DNA of 64,000 nucleotides. It comes from Platerodrilus igneus. Lineage: Eukaryota > Arthropoda > Insecta > Coleoptera > Lycidae. Of the stretch, positions 46,985-57,479 are shown piece after piece. The stretch's first letter is position 1. Each line of letters begins with the position of its first letter. Under the pieces are notes generated by a model. It saw only the letters and a list, made by a program, of their open reading frames with translations. It was not told the origin of the DNA and did not search any database. Position numbers and translations under genes: made by a program. Location of the stretch: contig JARFIW010000831.1 in the NCBI GenBank assembly GCA_036346225.1, positions 682,001 to 746,000 on the forward strand, written 5' to 3'.

Positions 46985-47699
46985 GTTATTAGCAAAAGCA
47001 GGTGTGAAGGTAAGCCCAGCAGAGCTCCGAGCGAGAGCATCACCGACAGGCCCCAGACGAACTGATATGAAGCTAGATGCAAAAGGTGTTTATGCACCTT
47101 CTGAAACTGGAAGTTCGATATGTGGTGATAATGATCCTGAAGACCTTACAATATCACATCATAGATATAGCAGTTTTGATTTAGCTATGTCACCTCCTTT
47201 AAATCATCATCCTGCAAATTTAAAAATTACTAAGTTAGGTCCTTTGGGAGGACAAGCTTTAGCTGCTAAAAGTATAGATTCGTTAGCACATAACCTATCA
47301 AAGGAGCCTTATCCAGCGCCTCTGGCACCACCTGTTAGTTCGGGTAATACAACAGGGTCAATAATAATAGACACATACCTTCAATTTATGGCAGAAAATA
47401 GCTTAAATATGAGTATGATGTCTGAACAAGCTGCTGCAGCAGTTCATGCAGCTAAACTAGCACAATTAAATGCGCTGGGATTAGATAAAGCGCTGGATAA
47501 GGCTTTGTATCAACAAAATATACCAAATGACTTAGTTATGAAACGACCTGATGAAATTAGAAGAAATGATGATGATCTAATTATGCATAATAATCGGAAT
47601 TTAGAAAAAGATAAAGATGATGGTGGGTCTTCAGGTGGTGAAGAAGATGATTACAGTGATGATGAAACTGAACGAGAAAGTGTAAAAGCTGGTGAATAG
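46985..47699 (+). CDS. Abrupt-like protein, C-terminal exon
   Basis: Terminal coding exon of the zinc-finger gene. It opens after TTGCTTCTTACAG and reads LLAKAGVKVSPAELRARASP directly from the junction codon. 237 codons follow to the TAG at 47697-47699. It contains a SPTGPRRTDMKLD block, a His/Pro stretch (SPPLNHHPANLKI), an Ala-rich helical segment (MMSEQAAAAVHAAKLAQLNA) and an acidic tail (GGEEDDYSDDETERES). No further zinc finger is present. Composition and lack of stops are unlike the surrounding relics. Acidic and low-complexity C-termini are common in this family and may serve in transcriptional control, which is inference. Confidence 0.9.
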
Positions 47700-48540
47700 T
47701 GTTACATTGAAGGGACGTTTTTGTAAAATATGGAATAATACCAGTTTAAATGCATGTAATCGGCTGCCTCAAGTCTTGCCATTTATCATTATACTCATTT
47801 TATTCCATCCATCTACCTCACACAAAATTTAACTCGTATACTTGTTTACCTCCAAGTAACTTAAAAATTCCATCCGTCTACCTCAAATACTCAGAAATAT
47901 TTTTAAGATACAGGATAATAAGGGTTCTTGTGTGTATACGCTAATTTAAGATAGATAAAAAATTTTTATTGGACTATGTTGCAGTTATGAAATTGACTTT
48001 AACAATTGATGTTACAGCGTAGGTCGTGTAGATTTGTACAATGTTTAGAAATGTCTATAAATCGTGCCAGATTGAATGTTGATTAGTTTATATGTACCAG
48101 TGATTTAAGTAGTACCTATCTCAGGTTCCTGCAGACTTACATCACGTTTTTTATATACATCTAAAATATGTTTAATTATTAGGTATCGTTTGAATTAGGA
48201 AGCACATACCATGGGAATTTTATAATAGGACAGATGGTTTCAGTTTGGATTGTTAAAATATTTATTCCATTATTACAGTGAGTATACTAAAAATATCCAG
48301 GTTTTAATGGTACAAATATGGCTTTTGCCACATAGTATTTTTGTATGAAGTCTTTAGATTATTACATTTATACAATATTACATAGATCACAATAATTATT
48401 CGTCTTCATATACATATTTCACTTGTTTATTGATTTTGAACAATAGTTTCATCAGGATGAGTATTCTATACAAAGAAATATATGTTTGACTATTCAGAAT
48501 ATATAATTGAATAAAACTGCCCTATCCCTAAAAAATATAC
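47700..48540 (+). other. Probable 3' UTR of the Abrupt-like gene
   Basis: AT-rich sequence after the stop codon with no splice-like or coding signal. An AATAAA occurs at 48510-48515 (ATTGAATAAAACTG) and further candidates follow near 48812. Which one is used cannot be decided from sequence alone. Confidence 0.4.
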
Positions 48541-51500
48541 CGATTACGTGAAATATACTTATTAATAACAATTTCTGACAAGAATAATTATTAAATATTT
48601 TTTGTTTTGATTTATTAATGGCAATTAGTATTTCAACGATTATGCATAGATTACTGTCATCCTTTGCAAAATCATCCCTATATAAAAATTGTAATGTGAA
48701 TTACATGCGTTACTTCAAATTTCAAGAAACTGCAACAGACCAACCTACACAAATTTCAAATCCTGTTTAGTTACAAAATGTATTTTACTGTTCTTAGCAG
48801 TGTGGATATACAAATAAATATAAGCGTTGCGTTACTTACCCATTTTTGAGAATGCACCAAGTTGTATTATGCTATAGACTTTCCCAAATTAAAATTGTAT
48901 ACAGGAAAATGAACACAAAGAATTGTATTTAAATTGTAATAAAAATTAATTAAAATTTTTGGACAGTTTTAACTAATATTAGAAGCAAAACGAATAATCA
49001 GATATTCAAACCATGAGTAAAGTATAACCATTACATTTTTTTTATGCAATAATAGGATTAGTAAGGTTGTTTTTCTTATGTATATTTTGCTACTACGTTA
49101 CACAGGTTTTGTAGAAGTTCGATTATTTTATTATTCTAAAACAGGATAATTCGAAAAAGTACAGACTAAGATACATTGTCGTTGAACTCAGTGTCGTCAA
49201 AGTTGCCTGCTTGATGACCAATATAGCATGCGATATCAATAACTCTAGCATAATATTTTAACTGCAGCTTCTTTACTAATTAATTTCATATTTGTTGAAT
49301 AGGAGGTACTTCCAGTGCCTACCACTTAAACAGTAATCGCTCGTCACACTCACAGTCAGCAAAAATCTTTTGCCAAAAAGCAATAGCAGTGTACGAATTT
49401 TATCAATACTGTTTTGTTTGTGATTCCTTAATCTCTATTGGAAAATATAATAAAGTCACTTCTATAACAAAAATAATTTCTCAAAATCAGGGTTAGGAAA
49501 ACGTTTGTTATAAAATACACTCAAGCTGAACTTGTCTTAGCAAAATCGATTATCGTACGATAAAAATGTATTGAACTTTACAAGAACTTTAAAAGTATAT
49601 ATTTATCATTGTTTTAGAAAAGTTATAGAGCAACTTTAAAATTACAAAATACACCATCTAATCAAGCATAAATTTCGCTGATTAATTGGTACGATTAATA
49701 TTTCTATGCATAACATTTCTGGACTACTATGTTTTTCACACCAAATAGATCACAAAGTGCACTTAAAACGTTTTTTAGTTTAAATATTAAGGGTGCAAAA
49801 TAATCTTCTATACTTACTGTTATATAAATAATTTTGCTTCTATTTATTGTATCCACAGCAGACAGTGTGTGCACTACATTTTGTGCAAACTTGTTAAAGC
49901 AATACCTGTTATAGTTGATTGACAATTTAATGTTGAAGTGACAAATAAAATCGCCCCATGAATATTATCTTGATTATCCAAAACATGTTTAATGGCATAG
50001 TGGCAACTTTATTAAGATTTTCTAATTAGAGAGATAATGTTTCTTTGTTTTATTGTTTTTACAAAGGAAAAAAGATAGTAGAACTTGAGAATATTTTCCT
50101 TCAGTAGAAAATATCATTTAATCACTAACAAAACAAGTGTTTTCACTACTATTTCATTGTATTTATTTAATTCTTATTATTTTTAGAATTCACAACGGAG
50201 CACCAAACTATATATTTACTGACTCTTATAAAATTAAATACAAGATTTAAAAAAATTATAGAGGTTCTTATAGTGTAGTCTGTGTCTCTTTACTATATGT
50301 ATCATGAAAATTCTTTAAAGAAAAGCAATAAATGGGACCAAATAATAAATATTTTGTTGCTATCTGTAGAAGAGAAGGCTGATATTAATAAGCCATTTTA
50401 GCAATAATGTTTCATGCCTTAAAAGTTATTTAGGAACTAATCCGGTTATTTAACTAAATTTGTTTATTGTTTGAAAAACTCTCTACAACTAAATGTGCGT
50501 TAGTTCATCTATCTAATTAAACATGATATGGTATACTTTAAGTATTATCCATACTCTACATCTACAGCTGAATTACCTGTATATTTATGTGAAATGTTTT
50601 CGATGTATGCCATTTTTTTTGTAGGCGGTTAGGGAAGCTATAGAAAGGACAGATAATTATTTGGATTAAATCTTTTCTAAATGCTTATCGTTTATTTGTA
50701 TTATATCTTTCAATGCAAAAGATACTCATCATCGTTATCAATAGGTTGGTTTGATGCGGTTTCTGATTTTGAATGTTTCCCAACTTAATTACCGATTTAC
50801 TTACTTGAAACCACATTTTTAAACTATATTATGGATAAGATTGGCGACAGACCTCCAACCCTTCTAATTTTGAACCAATCTTTGTACTTCTAAATAAATA
50901 CTCTTAACTACATCCTGCGCTATCTGAGACCTGTCCTGATACCTCATGTTATTGATTATATTAAACTATATACCACAAAATGTATGCTTTTAATCTGTTT
51001 AGTAAAATAAGCATTTATCGTTGGGCATGCAAAATTATTTTATTATTTAATCAAGTTGACCAAACGTTTTCAACCTTTTATAGCCATTTTGATAATCTAA
51101 AAACGCATCTTAAATATTATCAAACATAATATAAAAACAAAACAAGATTTGAATTTAGAATTGTTGTAACGATGCTTAGAACTGGTTTTGGCAAAAACCC
51201 AAAAAAATGAAAATCAGTTTACTTGTTTTACTAAAAAATGGTTTTGATAAAACTTGTTTATCAAAATCTATTTTGCCGAAACTGGTATTACTGAAACTGC
51301 TGTTGTCAGAACTGGTTTTATCATGTAACGGATTTTAAGGATAGAAATGTACTAACTTTAACGAAAATCAGTGTTTGTAGTTCCAAACAAAACGGCTTTG
51401 CCACCTTGATTTGTATTAATTTTGTAGGAACGGAACCACATCACATCATCTGATTACTAATAAAAATGTGCTAGTTGCTGATTTGATATTTAATACTAGT

Positions 51501-52714
51501 GAACGACCTATAAAATTAAAATCTTTACACAAAGGGATTAAATTATTTATTACATCTGTTGAACACTATAGCTGGACATATGGCTTTCGGTTGTTGTAGC
51601 AAACATTAATAAGCCATCTTTTATAAATAGGTAGTCGTTTTCCAAACATGAAGTAATATATTACAACTTAAATTAGTTCTATTCAAATAATTCATACTGA
51701 AGTGCTATCTTATTTTATAAATTTAATTAACATATACTAATCAGGAATTGGTATAAACCAAAATTCAATAAATGTCTGTTATTATAGTAAACAATATTTT
51801 GCAGTAGTTAGGATTATCCTTAATAAAATAAAGTAATGCTTTAACCAGCTTTAAAAATCTACTTTGCCTTATTTCTTATTAAAACACAAATATTCCATAT
51901 TCATTCCATTAGTAAATTTCAACGATAAGTACTTAAAAAGAAAATTTCCCATTGGTATGTAGTAGAATGGAGACTATGTTCTAAGTAAAAGTGCTACATG
52001 CAGATGTTATAGTTATTCCTTTTTTGCATAATTTTGACATGCCAAGTTTGATATTTGTTATGCTATGCTATTGTTAGAAGTGAGATATTTGAATAAATAT
52101 GGACGTTGTGCTACATCTTCATTTTTATGTCCCAGTTATATTATAATACACCAAAAAGCTTTCCTAAATAGAAAAATGTGCTGTACAGAAATATGAATGC
52201 AAAAAAGATGTTTTTAAAATCTTACTAGATATTAACAAATGACCTATTTTAAGGCAACATTCCTCTACCTAGGAATGTGAAAAGAATAACCAGACACTTA
52301 AACCGGAAGCAAAATTTATTCGTAATTACATTTTTTTTTTTATACAAAAACAGAATAACTGAAGTTGTTTTTGTTAATATGAATATTTTGCTACTGCATA
52401 TTACCTAAAACTTGTTGAGAAACAGTGAACATAATTTGAAAAAGTACAAGCTATGATACAAAATCATTAAAACATATACCATCAAAGTTCGCTGCTTGAT
52501 AACTAGTGCAGTGGCATGATACTGATATTTTTAGCGTAAAAGTTTAACCACAGCTCTAAATACCTAAATCTGTGTTTTCAAAACCATGGTTTTACCTAAA
52601 CTGGTTTACCAGTTTTGCCAACAAACTGTTTTGCTGCCAGCTCTACTTAGAACTAACAAATTAAAATGGCAACAAGGCAATTAAAAGAATAAATATCAAT
52701 AATAAATAAAATTA
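48541..52714. other. No supported gene; dispersed repeat blocks
   Basis: AT-rich DNA without coding features. Two stretches are related to each other: about 49020-49280 and 52320-52560 share the order TATTTTGCTACT, GAAAAAGTACA, ATCAAAGTT, GCTTGATGACCA/GCTTGATAACTA. A second oddity is a cluster of AACTGGTTTT-like motifs at 51180-51330 and 52565-52645. Confidence 0.5.
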
Positions 52715-52727
52715 TTTTTATTGAGCC

Positions 52728-53030
52728 TTTTACACGTGATTTCCCAATGCTCCACCCAAAGGTACTACATTAGCCAGGAAGCGAGTTTTTCTTTACCTGG
52801 AAAATTTAGAATTTTGCCAAACCCTTGCTGTTCCAAGCAAGGTAGGGATCTTTAACGTGCGTGACAACACTCACGCACGGGACCTCCATTGTACCTCTCA
52901 TCCGAACAAGGATGTATTTTTGTGAAAAATGCTCGCCTAACATTTTTTAAGCGGACCGTGTCGGGATTCGAACCCGGGATCATGGGCATAGTAGACACAC
53001 ACATACCACTATGCCACGGAGCCGCCCTTT
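52728..53030 (-). mobile_element. tRNA-derived SINE, copy 1
   Basis: About 303 bp, flanked by the 13-bp duplication TTTTTATTGAGCC (52715-52727 and 53031-53043). The right end, read on the minus strand, is tRNA-like with RNA polymerase III boxes: box A TGGCATAGTGG and box B GGTTCGAATCC (about 52963-53020). The body contains the blocks shared with copy 2 (for example minus-strand GGTAGTACCTT-type and GCAAGGGTTTGGCAAAATTC-like parts). It mobilises with help from a LINE; which LINE is not evident. Confidence 0.88.
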
Positions 53031-53043
53031 TTTTTATTGAGCC

Positions 53044-53730
53044 CCACTAGAAATTGAAAACTAGTTATATTATTTAGTCTTGACGATTAGTTAAAACCAA
53101 AGCAATTTAGATTTTAAAATATTCCAGATGAGACACACACCGACCATGTCATTAAAAAAAAATTCATACCATCTGTGGCAACATCGTCTCATTCAATAGC
53201 TATGTCAACAGTCTCCTAGATGTTCCTTTCAACCTGAACGTTTTATAAAAGAAATGTTCATTCAATAACGGTTACACTCTTATCTGATCGACAATCTTAT
53301 CAATAAGTTTCAAGTCAAAAAGTATGAGGAATAACCTTTACAGAAAAATCTCTAAATCATTTGATAACTGTTGAATTGACTATACAAATCAGCAACTCTG
53401 TTCACACTAATTTGTAAATATGATAGACGAAATTGGAACTCATATCTAAAAGTGGTGTATACAAGCTATCCTGTGGAGGATGTGATGCGGCATACATTGG
53501 CAGACTTGCTGTTTTTTAATAACGTGCTTAAATGCCTCAAAAGTCCAGTTTAGTCTGTTTTTGGAAAACACTCAATATTTAACAATCACAATTTTAATCC
53601 CTTTGCCAAATTCCAACATTTTGCACAATGTGCTACACATAAAATAAGCTTTACGTTATAAATTTTGATTTGCCCTAAAGGGACAGAAACCCCATAACCA
53701 TATAAGGGTGTGTCGGCTAACTGCAGTGGT
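53044..53730 (+). pseudogene. Penelope-like element, GIY-YIG end
   Basis: Starts directly after the SINE duplication and reads, with frameshifts, the region after the RT thumb (LEIEN, LVLTIS, FKIFQMRHTPTM), then a GIY-YIG nuclease start: GVYKLSCGGCDAAYIGRL at 53454-53507. Penelope-like elements combine an RT with a C-terminal GIY-YIG nuclease, and this is the C-terminal part. The catalytic remainder beyond YIG is broken by stops. Confidence 0.7.
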
Positions 53731-54049
53731 GCGGGAGTGGCCTTCTATGGATGAATTACAAAATAAAATCGAAAATAAAAAAATAAAAACAATAAACAAA
53801 AGGGCCGAAACAAAAAATTTGTATTCCTTTAAGTGTATTGTCCCTGTTTTAATTTGCTAGTTTTAAGCGTCATTACAATTTTAAATTCAAATCTTGTCTT
53901 GTGTAAGCCTATAATGTCATTGTTTTTACAGATTATAATTAACTTGTGTTTTTATATCATTGAAAATGACTATAAAATGTCAAAAATGTTTTGATCAATT
54001 CGATTAAAAATAAAATGCTTTTTCACTCGCAACGACAATTGCTTATTTT

Positions 54050-55680
54050 ATTAACTACTTACACGTGCACGTGGCTGAAATAAAAGATTTCGAATTCTAT
54101 ATTTTGATAGTAATGGCTACTCAATATATGAAACAATCTAAAATTAGACATGGTACGTCCACAGATGTTTACATCATAACATTGTTTTTAAATTTGCGAA
54201 AGCCACACCAACTAAAACATCAATATCAAACTTAAACAAAAACGAGAAATAAAAATTCTGAAGCGCAAGAGAGTAAAACATTACACTAAACTGCAACAAG
54301 TCAATTGCAACCACCAAAGCTAGTTTTTTCTTACGAAGGAAACACTTCAACAGGTTTTTAAATACAATAGAGAAATTGAATTTAGACGTCTGCACCAGAA
54401 CTAGATATAGATATACAAGTGAAATCAAAAACAAGTATCATATTATAACAACAGCATTGCCAAGAATCACAGATTCTTTAATTTTAAATTTCAAGAGAGA
54501 GTAGAAACCTTTATCAACATTAAATTTATGCAAGAACAAAATTTTTTTGTTTGGGTTTGAAGTACTTAATCACTATACGATTAATTAAAAAAAATTACTG
54601 TCGAATCTATATAGCTAATGAACAGAACTTGCATTTTTCACTTAAAAAGCATTATGGAATCAAATCCAATGTGTGCTATTTAAATACTATAACAATAATC
54701 AGAACAAACTGCCATGCGAATACAAATCTATAAATAAAATTTTAAGGACTTAAAACTAAAATCATTACCAATGACTTAGTGGTCTCTGAAGCAGACAAAG
54801 CCAACTGCTTTCTAATTCTAGCCAAAAATGGTATCACAAAAATGGATTAAAATCCACTTCAAGAATATTATAACTAAAGCCAAAACTAGTAAATTGCATA
54901 AAAAGCTTTTTTAATCATCATAAAACACTTAATCAGTTTAATAAATATTTAATAAACATCCCACTGATACTGCGTTTCTATAGCTTACCAAAAATTCACA
55001 AACAAACAACCCTGTAAGAACTGTTGCTAGCTTTATTACACACTCGATTCAAGAATTTCATATTTCATTCAAAAAATAATCCTTTCGTGGGCTAGCTTCC
55101 ACTAAAACAATCTCTAAACAATATAGACCTAATCAATAAACTGAAAAGTATACAGCTACCGGACACTTAATGTCATTAGTAATCTATATACCTTTACTAG
55201 TAGAACAAAAAATTGCTTGAGAAGTCAAATATTTCAACACTACCAAAATCTTAGAATTTTGTTCAGCACAGACCTTTTCCATTTTAATAATTGCATATAC
55301 AAGTAGTCCAACACAGTCACACTCAACGGTTCTTTATCACTTCTCTGAACCAAAATCTTCTTCGACAATATGGAACAGAGAAATAATCAACAAATAATAT
55401 CCAAAAATTATACAATGGTTCTACTACGTGGACGACTGTCTCGTTCTATAAATGGCATAGCAGACCACTGTTTCTCTAGTTAATAAGCTAAATTTAATAC
55501 TTAAAGACATACACTCATGCTAGAAATCGAAGAAAAACAACCAAATAAATTAATTTGACTTAAAATTTATTAAAATCAAAACAATTTAGGACTTAAAATA
55601 TTCCATAGGGAGAAACCCAAATTGACAACGTCATTCCAAAAAGCTCACATCACAGGCACGTAGCTGAAATAATAGATTTT
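54050..55680 (+). pseudogene. Penelope-like element, reverse transcriptase part
   Basis: Plus-strand frames with many stops. The element N-terminus is about 54480-54720 (KKNYCRIYIANEQNLHFSLK), then LVVSEADKANCFLILAKNG (about 54777-54836, the Penelope TKADKGNxxVI block), FYSLPKIHKQTT (about 54975-55015), WFYYVDDCLVL (55415-55447, YVDD catalytic motif at 55424-55435 intact) and LEIEEKQPNK (about 55520-55550). It ends with the same LKYS/FKIF-type junction that the 53.1 kb fragment covers. The GIY-YIG part is missing here. The two fragments together form a head-to-tail partial tandem, as Penelope elements often do. Confidence 0.75.
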
Positions 55681-55795
55681 ACTTTTAAGCTGTTCCTTCT
55701 TTTTCGTATATTTTGCAATATGGTTCTTCCTTTTAGTGCTAGTCTAAAATTTTTCATTTGTTAATTCCAACTCGCTCTTATATTCTCCTATAATA

Positions 55796-56099
55796 CCATG
55801 CATTTATATTTCCAATGCTCCACCCGAAGGTACTACATTGGCCAGGAGGCGAGTTTTTTGTTGCCTGGAAATTTAGAATTTTGCCGAACCCTTGCCGTTC
55901 CAGGCAAGGTAGGGATTTTTAAAGTGCATGACAACACTCACACACGGGACCTCCATTTAACCTCTAATTTGAACGAGGGCGTAATTTTTGTGAAAAATGC
56001 TCACCTGCCATTTTTCAAGCAGTCGGCCGTGCCGTGATTTGAACCCAGGACCTTGGGATCCATAGTCTTACGCTTACTACATTGATCCACGGTGACGCC
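55796..56099 (-). mobile_element. tRNA-derived SINE, copy 2
   Basis: 304 bp, same family and orientation as copy 1, flanked by TTCTCCTATAATA (55783-55795 and 56100-56112). Box B is GGTTCAAATCA; box A is degraded (TGGATCAATGT). It shares with copy 1 the blocks CCAATGCTCCACCC, GGTACTACATT, ATTTAGAATTTTGCC and CACGGGACCTCCAT. Confidence 0.88.
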
Positions 56100-56209
56100 T
56101 TCTCCTATAATATCACCTTTTAGAAGCTTCTAGCTTTCTTTATATGTAAACCAGGTTCTGTAGTCATAAAAAGCTACATTCTAGATAATAGTATTCAACG
56201 TGCAGTAAT

Positions 56210-56290
56210 GTAGGCAATAACTCGTGCGGAATAAGTTAGTGGCACAAGCCGAGGGCTAGTGCCATAATTCATCAAATGAGTAATTGGTAT
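56210..56290. repeat. Dyad-symmetric MITE-like sequence
   Basis: Left arm CAATAACTCG...GAATAAGTTAGTGGCAC and right arm TAGTGCCATAATTC...GAGTAATTG can pair around CCGAGGG. It resembles in layout the inverted repeat at 60530-60630. Confidence 0.5.
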
Positions 56291-56556
56291 TATGTATGTC
56301 GAATACTATACTTTATCTATGATTATATCAATAAATATTAAAATGCTAGTACCGAGAAAGAACACTTTATTTACAAATTCTAAACAATAACAATCATACA
56401 GAAATTTTTGTTAAAATTACTCATTTTGTTTATAAATAAAATTGACAGCAAGGTTTGAACAACCAGCAAACTGAATATATGGGACTGAATTATTTAAGTT
56501 GTTTCGTTTTGTATTTGTTGCATATAATGTTGTAGTTGTATGAAGTGATTGATGTG

Positions 56557-57475
56557 CTATAGAAACATATATTTTATTTGCAGTATCTGCTCTATTTTTT
56601 TGGAATCATCAACGTATCCCTCAGCAACGGTAGTTAATCGCGCCAACCACCATAGAGTTTCAGTGCTGTTATATCTCCTCCAGCATCTATTAATAAAGTC
56701 ACCAACACAAGCGGTGGAGACAATGCACGGTATATAAATTACTATCCGGTTATTTAAAAATGCATCAATGTCTTTTCTCGTTGTTCCAAATTTGTTGATG
56801 CCAATTCTTTGTGGGTAATATTTTCCATTTTGAAATCTAAAAAATAATACCATGTGCGATACCTCTTTAGGACAAAGATTTAAATATTTTTTGACAATAG
56901 TATAAAAATTCTTCGTAACAATAAGTTTTCTGATAATTTTTATTTTTGTATTTGGTATACTAACCATAAAAATAGATCCATAATATTCTAAATCTGTCTC
57001 TTGTATAGAGAATTCTGCAGCGCAATAAGCAACCATAATGCTCATTATTAAAGCAACCTAAAATAAATTATATAATTGAATAGACAATAAAAATATTCAA
57101 ATTAATATAAAAGCTATTAAGCTTTGTTGCCAGGTATTTCTCATCAGGAGCTTCATTTGTAAAATTATTAAGCTGTTCTGGTGTAAATGTTTTGGCCTTT
57201 TGAGCTATATGTTTCTTCGATTGACGTTGAAAGAACGCATGTAATCTTGTGTAACTTTTGATATTCATTCCATTATTTACATTAACTCTACTTCTGAGTA
57301 TTGATTAGGAAGACGGGGACGATGCTTTATATTTATTGCTAATTTCATTAAAATATGCCAAAAGTACATCTTCTGTAGTTGAGTTGACGTTTTTATTGCT
57401 ATATCAATCGAAAAATCTTTATATACACTTTTGTATTTGTCTTGTGATTTTTCGAGTAATAAATTATGCACTATA
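56557..57475 (-). pseudogene. Crypton-like tyrosine recombinase relic
   Basis: Three minus-strand frames together give about 300 residues of the tyrosine recombinase of Crypton elements, which integrate by site-specific recombination through a tyrosine nucleophile. Order: N-terminal region (57471-57277; KYKSVYKDFSIDI), RLHAFFQRQSKKHIA and AKTFTPEQLNNF and DEKYLATK (57240-57122), a 64-bp intron-like gap, then VALIMS (57057), MVSIPNTKIKIIRKLIVT, FYTIVKKYLNL, IGINKFG, and TTVAEGYVDDS with the nucleophile Tyr (about 56625-56600). The first catalytic Arg block (CRREEL in relatives) reads YCAAEF, and the HxxR block reads NRCWRR, so it is probably inactive despite few frame breaks. Confidence 0.75.
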
Positions 57476-57479
57476 GCAT

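Noticed and set aside
52950..53030. A tRNA gene on the minus strand
   Set aside because: The pol III boxes are good, but the sequence is the head of a 303-bp SINE with target duplications and a second copy at 55.8 kb; there is no clean cloverleaf.
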